In this document: positions 44,117 to 54,069 of the stretch, piece by piece | Layout: every line of letters begins with the position of its first letter | Numbering within the stretch: position 1 is the stretch's first letter | DNA from: an uncultured beta proteobacterium | GTDB taxonomy: Bacteria; Pseudomonadota; Gammaproteobacteria; Burkholderiales; Burkholderiaceae_C | Reading direction: 5' to 3' | NCBI GenBank assembly: GCA_903822205.1 | Contig: CAIJOK010000094.1 | Location: 1 to 64,000 of the forward strand | Length of the DNA: 64,000 nt | Translations under genes and position numbers: made by a program | The notes under the pieces: model-generated | Seen by the model: only the letters and a program-made list of their open reading frames with translations | What the model was told of the DNA's origin: nothing | Databases searched by the model: none

Positions 44117-46105
44117 ATGGAACCGCTTGATTTAACCCTGCTGTATCTGCTGGCCGCTGTGCTGGGCGTGGTGGTGTGCCGGTCTTTCAAACTGCCCCCC
44201 ATGCTGGGCTATCTGGCGGTAGGGGTGGTGCTAGGCCCCAACGCATTGGCGCTGGCCAACAGTACCGAGGACATCCACCATCTGGGCGAGTTTGGCGTGG
44301 TGTTTCTGATGTTTGTGATCGGCCTTGAATTTAACCTGCCCAAGCTACGGGCCATGCGACACCATGTGTTTGGACTAGGCTTCTTGCAGGTGGTGCTGAC
44401 TATTTTGATCACCACGGCAGGCAGTCTGGGCCTGGCCTGGCTGGCCCCCCAATGGTGGCAGATGGCGTGGCGGTCAGCCCTGGCGTTGTCGGCGGCACTG
44501 ACCATGAGCAGCACCGCCATCGTGGTCAAAATGATGACCGACCGCCTAGAGATGGAGTCTGAACACGGCAAGCGCGTGGTGGGTGTGCTGTTGTTTCAGG
44601 ACTTGGCCGTGGTGCCCCTGCTGGTGCTGATCCCGGCTTTGAGCGCGTCGGCTGTCGCACTGGTGGACACCCTGGTGCTGGCGCTGATCAAGGCCTCTGT
44701 GCTGATCACCCTGCTGCTGGTGGGGGGGCCTCACATCATGCGCCGGTGGCTGACGCTGGTGGCCAGACGCAAAAGTCAGGAGCTGTTTGTGCTCAACTTG
44801 CTGCTGGTCACCCTGGGACTGGCCTGGTTGACGGAACTGGCTGGCCTCAGTCTGGCACTGGGCGCTTTTATTGCCGGTATGTTGATCTCCGAGACCCAGT
44901 TCAAGCACCAGGTGGAAACCGACATCAGGCCTTTTCACGATGTGCTGCTGGGTTTGTTTTTTATCAGCATCGGGATGATGCTAGATTGGCGGCTGGTGTT
45001 GGCACGCTGGCCCTTGGTGGTGATGCTGGTCACCCTGCCGGTGCTGTTTAAGGCTGTGGTGGTCACGCTGCTTACCCGCGCCATGGGGGCCAGCATGGGG
45101 GTGTCGTTGCGAACGGGGCTGTATTTGGCGCAGGCCGGCGAGTTTGGATTTGTGCTGTTGGCCCTGGCGCAGGTCCACCAACTGGTCACCCCCGAGCTGC
45201 TGAACCCCATCCTGGCGGGCATGGTGTTATCCATGCTGGCCGCGCCTTTGATCGTGGTGCATAGCACAGGCATCGTGATGAAACTGGTCAGCAATGAATG
45301 GCTGATGGAGTCCGTCCAGATGACCCGCATTGCCCGTCAGTCGATCAAATCCAGCCGTCACGTGATCATCTGTGGGTTTGGCCGCTGTGGTCAAAATCTG
45401 GCACGCATGCTGGACATGGAGCACATTCCGTACATTGCGCTGGACCTGGACCCCGACCGTGTCCAACTGGCTGCTGCTGCTGGCGACTCTGTCGTTTTTG
45501 GCGATGCAGCGCGGCTACAGGCCCTGATGGCAGCCGGCTTGGCGCGGGCCAGTGCGGTGGTGGTGACCTACCTTGAGACACCCAGCGCACTCAAGGTGTT
45601 GAACCACATCCATGAACACGCACCGCAGGTGCCGGTGATCGTCCGCACCCAGGATGACCATGATCTGGAATTGCTGCAACAAGCGGGTGCCACCGAGGTG
45701 GTGCCCGAGGCCATCGAGGGTTCCTTGATGCTGGCCAGTCATGCTCTGGCCCTGGTGGGTGTTCCCATGCGCCGCGTGATTCGCATCGTCCAAGACCAAC
45801 GGGATGCCCGTTACCAACTGCTGCGGGGGTACTTCAGGGGGGCTGATGACGGCAGCACCGACCTGCTACAACAGGAGTGTCTTAATTCTGTCTGCCTGCC
45901 GCAGGGCGCACGGGCCAGCGGGTACACCTTGGGTGACTTGTCTTTGTCGCAATGGGGCGTTCGGGTGGTCAGTATGCGTCGCAAAAATGGCGCAGCCCAG
46001 ACACTGCACCCTGATTTGGCTTTGGCGGAGGGCGACATTCTGGTGTTGTCAGGCAAGGCCGATGCGCTGGCACAGGCCGAGTACCAATTGGCGCACCTGG
46101 CCTGA
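44117..46105 (+). CDS. CPA2-family monovalent cation:proton antiporter (KefB/YbaL type)
   Basis: The 662-residue protein has a 12-13-helix exchanger domain (residues 1-385), with GYLAVGVVLGP and LGEFGVVFLMFVIGLEF near the start and GLYLAQAGEFGFVLLALAQV later. A TrkA-N domain follows (HVIICGFGRCGQNLARMLD, residues 415-530), then a TrkA-C domain. The family exchanges K+ or Na+ for protons and is often gated by nucleotides through the TrkA-N part. It sits divergently beside kdsD, as in other Burkholderiales. A glutathione-gated role is not supported, as no kefF/kefG-like gene is near. Confidence 0.9.
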   Translation: MEPLDLTLLYLLAAVLGVVVCRSFKLPPMLGYLAVGVVLGPNALALANSTEDIHHLGEFGVVFLMFVIGLEFNLPKLRAMRHHVFGLGFLQVVLTILITTAGSLGLAWLAPQWWQMAWRSALALSAALTMSSTAIVVKMMTDRLEMESEHGKRVVGVLLFQDLAVVPLLVLIPALSASAVALVDTLVLALIKASVLITLLLVGGPHIMRRWLTLVARRKSQELFVLNLLLVTLGLAWLTELAGLSLALGAFIAGMLISETQFKHQVETDIRPFHDVLLGLFFISIGMMLDWRLVLARWPLVVMLVTLPVLFKAVVVTLLTRAMGASMGVSLRTGLYLAQAGEFGFVLLALAQVHQLVTPELLNPILAGMVLSMLAAPLIVVHSTGIVMKLVSNEWLMESVQMTRIARQSIKSSRHVIICGFGRCGQNLARMLDMEHIPYIALDLDPDRVQLAAAAGDSVVFGDAARLQALMAAGLARASAVVVTYLETPSALKVLNHIHEHAPQVPVIVRTQDDHDLELLQQAGATEVVPEAIEGSLMLASHALALVGVPMRRVIRIVQDQRDARYQLLRGYFRGADDGSTDLLQQECLNSVCLPQGARASGYTLGDLSLSQWGVRVVSMRRKNGAAQTLHPDLALAEGDILVLSGKADALAQAEYQLAHLA

Positions 46106-46118
46106 CATTCTATTTGTA

Positions 46119-46220
46119 AATAAATTAAATGCACTATTTTTATTACAAATTATGCTGCTATGCCCGTCTTTACTGCATCAATGGGTATTAAATTGTTCAT
46201 GATCATGTCAATAATATTTT
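46119..46220 (+). repeat. Dispersed ~100-base palindromic repeat, copy 3
   Basis: It begins AATAAATTAAATGCAC and has the core GCCCGTCTTTACTGCAT 43 bases on. The far end is AT-rich and its inverted match is weak. It lies between the antiporter gene and tolQ. Confidence 0.8.
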
Positions 46221-46290
46221 GTAAAACAATCGTTCTATTCAGATTGCAAATCCCCTGCATCTGTCAAAATCTGCCATCCTGACATCACAC

Positions 46291-46320
46291 CCCACCTCAC
46301 TTCACCTCACCTCACCTCTC
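46291..46320. repeat. CACCT-type short tandem repeat before tolQ
   Basis: Several 5-base CACCT/TCACC units follow one another about 30 bases ahead of the tolQ start. No Shine-Dalgarno is visible at that start. Confidence 0.7.
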
Positions 46321-46349
46321 TGACATCCCTTTCACCTGTTGGCCCCACC

Positions 46350-47042
<693 letters not shown>

Positions 47043-47044
47043 CC

Positions 47045-47482
47045 ATGGCAGCAGTCATTCACCGGGGGCGCGGCAGGCGCACCATCAATGAAATCAACAT
47101 GGTGCCCTTTATCGACGTGATGTTGGTTCTGCTGATCATCTTCATGGTCACGGCCCCGCTGATTGCCCCCAGTGTGATAGACCTGCCCAGCGTAGGCAAA
47201 GCCGCCAAACAGCCTGACCAGGTGCTACAGATCATCATCGCCAAAGACGAGTCGCTGTCACTCAAAATCAAAAATGAGGCGACTACGGTCACGCTTGAAG
47301 GCATCGCCAAAGCCGTTTTGGAAGCGCAGGGCGGCCAGGCCAATTCAGCCAATGCCACCCATTTCGCTGTGGTCATCAGTGCTGACAAGTCCGTCCAATA
47401 CGCGTCCGTGGTGCGGGTCATGGACACCTTGCAACGGGCCGGCGTGGCGCGGGTGGGGTTGTCCGTGCAGCTTGCCAATTGA
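47045..47482 (+). CDS. tolR: Tol-Pal system protein TolR
   Basis: The 145-residue protein has one N-terminal membrane helix with the motor Asp, INMVPFIDVMLVLLIIFMVTAPLI, and a periplasmic domain ending in DTLQRAGVARVGLSVQL. It starts two bases after tolQ ends. ExbD is the related alternative; context favours TolR. Confidence 0.9.
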   Translation: MAAVIHRGRGRRTINEINMVPFIDVMLVLLIIFMVTAPLIAPSVIDLPSVGKAAKQPDQVLQIIIAKDESLSLKIKNEATTVTLEGIAKAVLEAQGGQANSANATHFAVVISADKSVQYASVVRVMDTLQRAGVARVGLSVQLAN

Positions 47483-47541
47483 CCGAAGTTGACAAAGCCA
47501 CTGACCGATCGTCCCACGGACACGCATTGATTCGTTTGAAC

Positions 47542-48549
<1,008 letters not shown>

Positions 48550-48599
48550 GGGTCAGAGCTGCCCGCCTGACTTGTATCATCGCGTTCCCCTGTTATTGG

Positions 48600-48617
48600 T
48601 TCCGTTCGTTCCGTTCG
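48600..48617. repeat. 9-base tandem duplication before cheW
   Basis: TTCCGTTCG occurs twice in direct succession, about 20 bases ahead of the cheW ribosome binding site. Confidence 0.7.
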
Positions 48618-48644
48618 TTATTTTTTCCGCCTCAGGAGTTTTTC

Positions 48645-49157
48645 ATGGCATTGATGAAGACAGTCGCCCCATCCGTCCCCACTACCGGCAAGACCACAGC
48701 CCTGGCAGCCGAGGGTCAGTATCTAACCCTGCGGCTGGGCAGCGAAGAGTACGCCATCGACATTTTGTGTGTTCAAGAGATACGTTCTTATGAAGACCCC
48801 ACCCGCATGGTCAATGCGCCCTCTTTTGTCAAGGGCGTGATCAACCTGCGCGGTGTGATCGTGCCCATCGTTGATCTGCGGCTGAAACTGGCGCTACCCA
48901 GTGCCGATTACAACGAATTTACGGTGGTGATCATCCTCAACCTACAGGGCACGGTGATCGGTGCCGTGGTTGATTCTGTGTCGGACGTGATCACGATCAG
49001 CGCTGGCTCCATCCGCCCTGCGCCGCAGTTTGAGTCCGCCATCGACAGCCGTTTTGTGACGGGTTTGGTCAATTTGGCCGAGCGCATGATCATCGTCATG
49101 GATGTTGAAACTTTGCTGGGCAAAGCTGAGCTGGGCATGATGACACGCCTGTCATGA
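48645..49157 (+). CDS. cheW: Chemotaxis coupling protein CheW
   Basis: The 170-residue protein has the CheW double beta-barrel pattern: QYLTLRLGSEEYAIDILCVQEIRSYEDPTRMVNAPSFVKGVINLRGVIVPIVDLRLKL and AVVDSVSDVI. It links CheA to chemoreceptors. An AGGAG site lies 8 bases before the ATG. Its end overlaps the nadE start (ATGA), so the two are translationally coupled despite unrelated roles. No cheA is in the window. Confidence 0.93.
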   Translation: MALMKTVAPSVPTTGKTTALAAEGQYLTLRLGSEEYAIDILCVQEIRSYEDPTRMVNAPSFVKGVINLRGVIVPIVDLRLKLALPSADYNEFTVVIILNLQGTVIGAVVDSVSDVITISAGSIRPAPQFESAIDSRFVTGLVNLAERMIIVMDVETLLGKAELGMMTRLS

Positions 49158-50869
49158 CGCTGGTTGTTTGTGCCGCCCAGTTGAACCTGATCGTGGGCGA
49201 TCTCCCCGGCAACGCCCACAAAATTATCACAGCAGCACGCGCTGCCTACCAAGACGGTGTCCGCTTGGTACTAACCCCCGAGTTGTCCATATGCGGTTAC
49301 GCGGCTGAAGATTTATTTTTAAGGGCGGCCTTTATTGCGGCCTGCACTGCGGCTGTGCAGACGGTTGCTGACGCTCTGGCTGATCTGGCTGACCTGAGCG
49401 TGGTGGTGGGCAGTCCTGTTTGCGGTGACGATTCAATAAGGCTATCGCTGACCTACCCCCCGCATTCATCCACTCCCGTGGCATCTGGTATTTTGAACGC
49501 GGCGTACGTATTACAGGCAGGCCGCGTGGTGGCGGTTTACGCCAAGCGCGAGCTGCCCAATTACCAGGTGTTTGACGAGCGTCGCTATTTTGTTCCTGGA
49601 CGCGCCGTGTGTGTGTTTGAGGCCGGTCCGCCGTCTGTCGAAGGCAGGCGGGTCAAGGTGGGGTTGCTGATCTGTGAAGATGCCTGGTTCGAAACCCCTG
49701 CCCTTGAGGCCAAGGCCGTCGGCGCAGAGCTTTTGGTGGTGATCAATGCATCGCCTTTTCATGCGGGCAAAGGGCTGTTGCGTGAGCAAATGATGCAAAA
49801 ACGCGTGCAGTCGTGCAAGCTCCCGCTGGTCTATGCCCACCTGGTGGGCGGACAGGATGAGCTGGTGTTCGAAGGTCGGTCGTTTGCCATGAATGCCGAT
49901 GGCACATTGGCCGGACGTGCCCCCGGGTTTGTTGAGCATCCATTTAGGGTGCAGTGCCATCGCACCGATGGCGCGATCCGACTGACGGCTTCCACCGCCT
50001 TGCTGCCTACTCCTGAGGCCGATTTATGGAGCGCTCTGGTGCTGGGGGTGCGCGACTATGTGGATAAAAATGGTTTTGCAGGGGTGCTGCTGGGGCTGTC
50101 TGGGGGCATTGACTCGGCCCTGGTTTTGGCCATTGCTGTCGATGCCTTGGGCGCAGACCGGGTGCGTGCCGTGATGATGCCATCGCCCTACACGGCAGAC
50201 ATCAGTTGGATCGATGCCAGCGACATGGCGCGGCGGCTGGGGGTGCGCTATGACGAGTTGTCGATCGCACCCATGATGGCTACCTTTAGTGCAGCATTGG
50301 CTGATGAGTTCAAGGGCAGGGCATCTGATACCACCGAAGAGAATGTTCAGGCCCGCATTCGCGCCACCTTGCTGATGGCCCTGAGCAACAAGTTGGGTCA
50401 CCTGGTGCTGACCACCGGCAATAAGTCCGAGATGGCTGTGGGCTACTGCACCCTGTACGGAGACATGGCGGGGGGCTTTGCCGTGATCAAGGACCTGACA
50501 AAAACAACGGTCTTCAAACTAGCCCACTGGCGCAATGCCCATGACCCCAATCGCACTGGTGCATCGCCCATCCCGCAGAGGATCATCACGCGCCCACCGA
50601 GCGCTGAACTGCGATCAGATCAAAAAGATGAGGACAGTTTGCCCCCTTACGACATTTTGGATGCGATCGTGGAACGCTACGTTGAAAATAACGAGAGCAC
50701 AGCGCAGATCATGGCCGCAGGTTTGGATGCAGGGGCTGTCTTGCAAGTGACACAGTTGATCAAGGCCAATGAATACAAACGCCGCCAGGCCCCGATCGGG
50801 GTGCGTGTCACCCCCCGCAGTTTTGGCAAGGACTGGCGCTACCCCATCACCAACTGGTTTGGTACCTGA
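49154..50869 (+). CDS. nadE: Glutamine-dependent NAD+ synthetase
   Basis: The 571-residue enzyme amidates nicotinate adenine dinucleotide to NAD+. The N-terminal nitrilase-like domain shows the triad: Glu in LVLTPELSICGYAAEDL, Lys in YAKRELPNYQVFDERRYF and Cys in LLICEDAWFE. The synthetase domain has the ATP loop LLGLSGGIDSALVLAIAVDALG, LVLTTGNKSEMAVGYCTLYGDMAGG and the C-terminal KRRQAPIGVRVTPRSFGKDWRYPI. It lies between cheW and glnB. The following glnB gene has its own leader of about 180 bases. Confidence 0.95.
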   Translation: MTLVVCAAQLNLIVGDLPGNAHKIITAARAAYQDGVRLVLTPELSICGYAAEDLFLRAAFIAACTAAVQTVADALADLADLSVVVGSPVCGDDSIRLSLTYPPHSSTPVASGILNAAYVLQAGRVVAVYAKRELPNYQVFDERRYFVPGRAVCVFEAGPPSVEGRRVKVGLLICEDAWFETPALEAKAVGAELLVVINASPFHAGKGLLREQMMQKRVQSCKLPLVYAHLVGGQDELVFEGRSFAMNADGTLAGRAPGFVEHPFRVQCHRTDGAIRLTASTALLPTPEADLWSALVLGVRDYVDKNGFAGVLLGLSGGIDSALVLAIAVDALGADRVRAVMMPSPYTADISWIDASDMARRLGVRYDELSIAPMMATFSAALADEFKGRASDTTEENVQARIRATLLMALSNKLGHLVLTTGNKSEMAVGYCTLYGDMAGGFAVIKDLTKTTVFKLAHWRNAHDPNRTGASPIPQRIITRPPSAELRSDQKDEDSLPPYDILDAIVERYVENNESTAQIMAAGLDAGAVLQVTQLIKANEYKRRQAPIGVRVTPRSFGKDWRYPITNWFGT

Positions 50870-50880
50870 GGGTATCATAT

Positions 50881-50904
50881 ACAACAAATGTACAATAAAT
50901 GTAC

Positions 50905-50913
<9 letters not shown>
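50881..50913. repeat. 11-base tandem repeat behind nadE
   Basis: Three units (ACAACAAATGT, ACAATAAATGT, ACAATAAATGA) follow one another. The last runs into the palindromic repeat copy 7 ahead of glnB. Confidence 0.85.
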
Positions 50914-51389
<476 letters not shown>

Positions 51390-51395
51390 AAATTT

Positions 51396-51566
51396 GGTGG
51401 TGTCTCACGTTGACATACAAGGTCGTGCTGGGTACGAAATCCATGCCAAAGTTGTCCAAACGCGGTCTGTAACCCCCGCAGACGCAGCGGTTTTGCGAAT
51501 TGTCCATTCCCATCATCACTTTTAACGCATCGTGTTCAGCGCTGTATGTCAACATGAGACACCACC
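51396..51566. mobile_element. 171-base element with ~24-base terminal inverted repeats
   Basis: The left end 51396-51419 and the right end 51543-51566 are inverted copies with one difference. The first 27 bases are repeated exactly at 27360-27386 in the antitoxin gene. The interior has no transposase. This is a miniature transposable element lying between glnB and the broken darP gene. Confidence 0.8.
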
Positions 51567-51619
51567 TAAAAATCCAGAACCGCTCGCGCACGGTTACTGC
51601 AAACGGTTCTTCGTTCATC

Positions 51620-51995
51620 CTAAATGCTTGACAGGTGGTTGAGCCGGTCAAGCGCACGCCCTGCGTACCGCATCGACCGTTGCAGGCTCCAGTTGGCGCA
51701 TCAGTCGACCGATGAGCTGCATCTGTCTGCGCTTGCCCTCAAAGCTGGTGATGCGCCTGGCCTCTGTGAGCGCATCCTGAAGGCCCTCAGGCAGCGAAAG
51801 TGCTGCCGACACCGCAGGGCGCAAGCCCAAAAGGGCCACCCCCAGTTTTTGAAGCTCGGTGCTTTGGCGCTTTTGGTCGGTTCGGCTGGGTGCGTCGCCG
51901 CCTTTCAGGGCTACTTTTAGCGCCAGGTCGCGGTCGCTGCCCAGGGCAACAAACTCGCCGCAAACGTAATAGCCTTTTTTGGGTTTTCTGGACAT
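51620..51995 (-). pseudogene. darP: Ribosome-associated protein DarP (YjgA, DUF615), frameshifted and truncated
   Basis: The frame from ATG 51995 gives 115 residues: MSRKPKKGYYVCGEFVALG, then ELQKLGVALLGL, LPEGLQDALTEARRITSFEGKRRQMQLIGRLMRQLEP and VDAVRRA. The QLIGRLMRQ region is the DUF615 signature. At VRRA a one-base shift leads into an early stop; in the shifted frame ALDRLNHLSSI follows, matching the ALDKLKN part of E. coli YjgA, and ends at 51620. The final 60-75 residues of the family are missing. The 171-base element begins about 55 bases further on, so its arrival may have removed the end of the gene. Loss of function is likely but not certain. Confidence 0.75.
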
Positions 51996-52020
51996 GGTGT
52001 CAACGGTTATTCAGGGACTG

Positions 52021-52608
52021 CTACAGATGTAGCGTGGCTAAAACACCCACTGCCAGCCCCAGGACACCGGTACCAAACATGGCGTATTCCAGCCATTTTT
52101 TTTGGGTCAGCAGCGCGATGGCGGCCAGGGCAATTGCCACCTGAAGTACGGTGGTGGCCTGTGCCCAGCGATGGTGTTGCAGCATCTGGTGGTCGCTTTG
52201 GGTATCCCAGTGGGTGGCCTCGGCCTCTAACTTGCTGGCGATGACTTTGATCTCTGCCTTTTCTTTTTCATAGCGGTCAATTTTGGCTTGGTAGGCCGGT
52301 TTTTTATCGTCTGTTGCCATGTCGCGTGCGAACTCAGCCAATGCCTGTTTGGTGCTTTTTGCCTGAAAGTAGTTCCACTGGTTGGATGCCTCGGTCTTGG
52401 TGATTGCGGCATTGTTTTTGTACAGACCCGCGTTGGCTTGGGTGGCCCCGCCCATATACCCAAAGATGGCACCGACGGTTGCGATGATGGCCGTAAACAA
52501 TGCGATGTGATTGACCATACCGCTGCCGTGACCGCCTGGGTGACCGCGCTGGGCGTGCTCCAGTTCATGGTCATGGGGGCCGTGTACGTGAAATTCATGT
52601 CCTGACAT
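52021..52608 (-). CDS. DUF4337 family membrane protein
   Basis: The 195-residue protein has a His/Gly-rich N-terminus (MSGHEFHVHGPHDHELEHA), one membrane helix (IALFTAIIATVGAIFGYMGG), a segment matching DUF4337 (AAITKTEASNQWNYFQAKSTKQALAE), a coiled coil, and two C-terminal helices. The ATG at 52608 has an AGGAG site. Its start overlaps the end of folA by 14 bases. The role of the family is unknown; the His-rich start might bind metal, but this is a guess. Confidence 0.8.
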   Translation of the reverse strand: MSGHEFHVHGPHDHELEHAQRGHPGGHGSGMVNHIALFTAIIATVGAIFGYMGGATQANAGLYKNNAAITKTEASNQWNYFQAKSTKQALAEFARDMATDDKKPAYQAKIDRYEKEKAEIKVIASKLEAEATHWDTQSDHQMLQHHRWAQATTVLQVAIALAAIALLTQKKWLEYAMFGTGVLGLAVGVLATLHL

Positions 52609-53116
52609 GGTTGAGACTCCTGTCGTGTTGGTAGGTGATAAAACTGAAAGGCAAGCCGGTGGCAGACACCAAGCGCACACGTTGTGTTTCCGCCCAGCAG
52701 GGGCCAAACGGCGGCGCAAAGACATCGCCGTCAAAAGAGGCCTCGATGTCGGTCACCTCTGCAGCGCAGGCCAGGGGCATGGCCTGCGCATAGATGGCTG
52801 CCCCGCCGATCACCCAGGCGGTGCTTTCAGGGGGGCACAGAGTGCATGCCTGCTCGATCGAGCTGGCGGACACCGCACCGGCAGCCTGCTTGTTTGTCTG
52901 CCAGTGGGCTTGTCGTGTGATGACGATGTTCATGCGCTGCGGCAGTGGGCGAAAAGCATCGGGCAAAGAGTCCCAGGTCTTACGCCCCATGATGACGGGA
53001 CAGCCCAGAGTCAGGCGCTTGAAGTGCGCCATGTCCTCAGGCAAATGCCAAGGCAACGCGCCACGGTTGCCGATGACACCACCCGCAGCACGGGCCACAA
53101 TGATCTTTAATTTCAT
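52595..53116 (-). CDS. folA: Dihydrofolate reductase
   Basis: The 173-residue enzyme reduces dihydrofolate with NADPH. It shows KIIVARAAGGVIGNRGALPWHLPEDMAHFKRLTLGCPVIMGRKTWDSLP with the active-site acid in WHLPEDM, then WVIGGAAIYAQAMPLA. It follows thyA on the same strand after 43 bases, the common thyA-folA pairing in which FolA regenerates the cofactor used by ThyA. Confidence 0.95.
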   Translation of the reverse strand: MKLKIIVARAAGGVIGNRGALPWHLPEDMAHFKRLTLGCPVIMGRKTWDSLPDAFRPLPQRMNIVITRQAHWQTNKQAAGAVSASSIEQACTLCPPESTAWVIGGAAIYAQAMPLACAAEVTDIEASFDGDVFAPPFGPCWAETQRVRLVSATGLPFSFITYQHDRSLNHVRT

Positions 53117-53159
53117 GGGGTTGGCATATGGGGTCAGTTGATGCCAGTTAAATCAGGGT

Positions 53160-53990
53160 CTAAACGGCCACAGATGCCTTGATGGCCGGATGGCAGACGT
53201 AGTCCAAAATTTCAAAATCCTCAAAGACATAGTCAAACAGACTGGCCGGACAGCGTTTGAGGCGCAGCGTGGGACACGGTAGGGGCTGCCGGCTTAATTG
53301 AAGTTCGACCTGTTGAAGGTGGTTGGCGTAAAGGTGGCAGTCGCCACCTGTCCAGATCAATTCACCCACATCCATGTCGCATTGCTGCGCCACCATGTGG
53401 GTCAGCAGTGCATAGCTGGCAATGTTAAAAGGGACCCCCAGAAACAGGTCGGCACTGCGTTGATAAACCTGGCAGCTTAAGTTGGCTTTTGTTTCAGGGG
53501 ACACAGCCGGAGCCACGTAAAACTGAAACAAGACGTGGCAGGGCATCAGTGCCATTTTGTCCAGATCAGCCACGTTCCAGGCACTGACCACCATGCGTCG
53601 TGAGTCAGGGTTGTTTTTGAGCGTATGAACAAGCAACGCCAATTGGTCCACGTGACCACCGTTAGCCGTGGGCCAACTGCGCCACTGCACGCCGTAGATA
53701 GGTCCAAGATCACCGTCTGGGCGCGCCCATTCATCCCAGATGGTGCAGCCATTTTGTTGCAACCATGCCACATTGCGGTCACCACGCAAAAACCACAGCA
53801 GTTCAACGATAACCGCCCTGAGAAAAACTTTTTTGGTGGTAACCAGCGGAAAGCCCAGACTGAGGTCAAATCGCATTTGGTAGCCAAAAACGCTGTAAGT
53901 GCCTACGCCCGTACGGTCAGACTTGAAGACACCGTGGCAATGAACGTGGCGCAGCAGGTCTTCGTATTGTGAAAAGACGACAGGGGTCAC
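53160..53990 (-). CDS. thyA: Thymidylate synthase
   Basis: The 276-residue enzyme methylates dUMP with methylenetetrahydrofolate. Motifs are [21 protein letters not shown], the catalytic Cys in [12 protein letters not shown], the [27 protein letters not shown] stretch with substrate-binding Arg and Asn, and [10 protein letters not shown]. It heads the thyA-folA-DUF4337 group on the reverse strand. Confidence 0.96.
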   Translation of the reverse strand: MTPVVFSQYEDLLRHVHCHGVFKSDRTGVGTYSVFGYQMRFDLSLGFPLVTTKKVFLRAVIVELLWFLRGDRNVAWLQQNGCTIWDEWARPDGDLGPIYGVQWRSWPTANGGHVDQLALLVHTLKNNPDSRRMVVSAWNVADLDKMALMPCHVLFQFYVAPAVSPETKANLSCQVYQRSADLFLGVPFNIASYALLTHMVAQQCDMDVGELIWTGGDCHLYANHLQQVELQLSRQPLPCPTLRLKRCPASLFDYVFEDFEILDYVCHPAIKASVAV

Positions 53991-54069
53991 AGTCTGCCTT
54001 GATGAACAAGTGTGGCTATAACGCCACCCTCGCAGGGTCGTACACCCCTATTTACCCTATCGATCATGA

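Noticed and set aside
44546..44938. Gln/His-rich reverse frames inside the antiporter gene
   Set aside because: Antisense of Leu- and Val-rich membrane helices regularly gives Gln/His-rich shadows.
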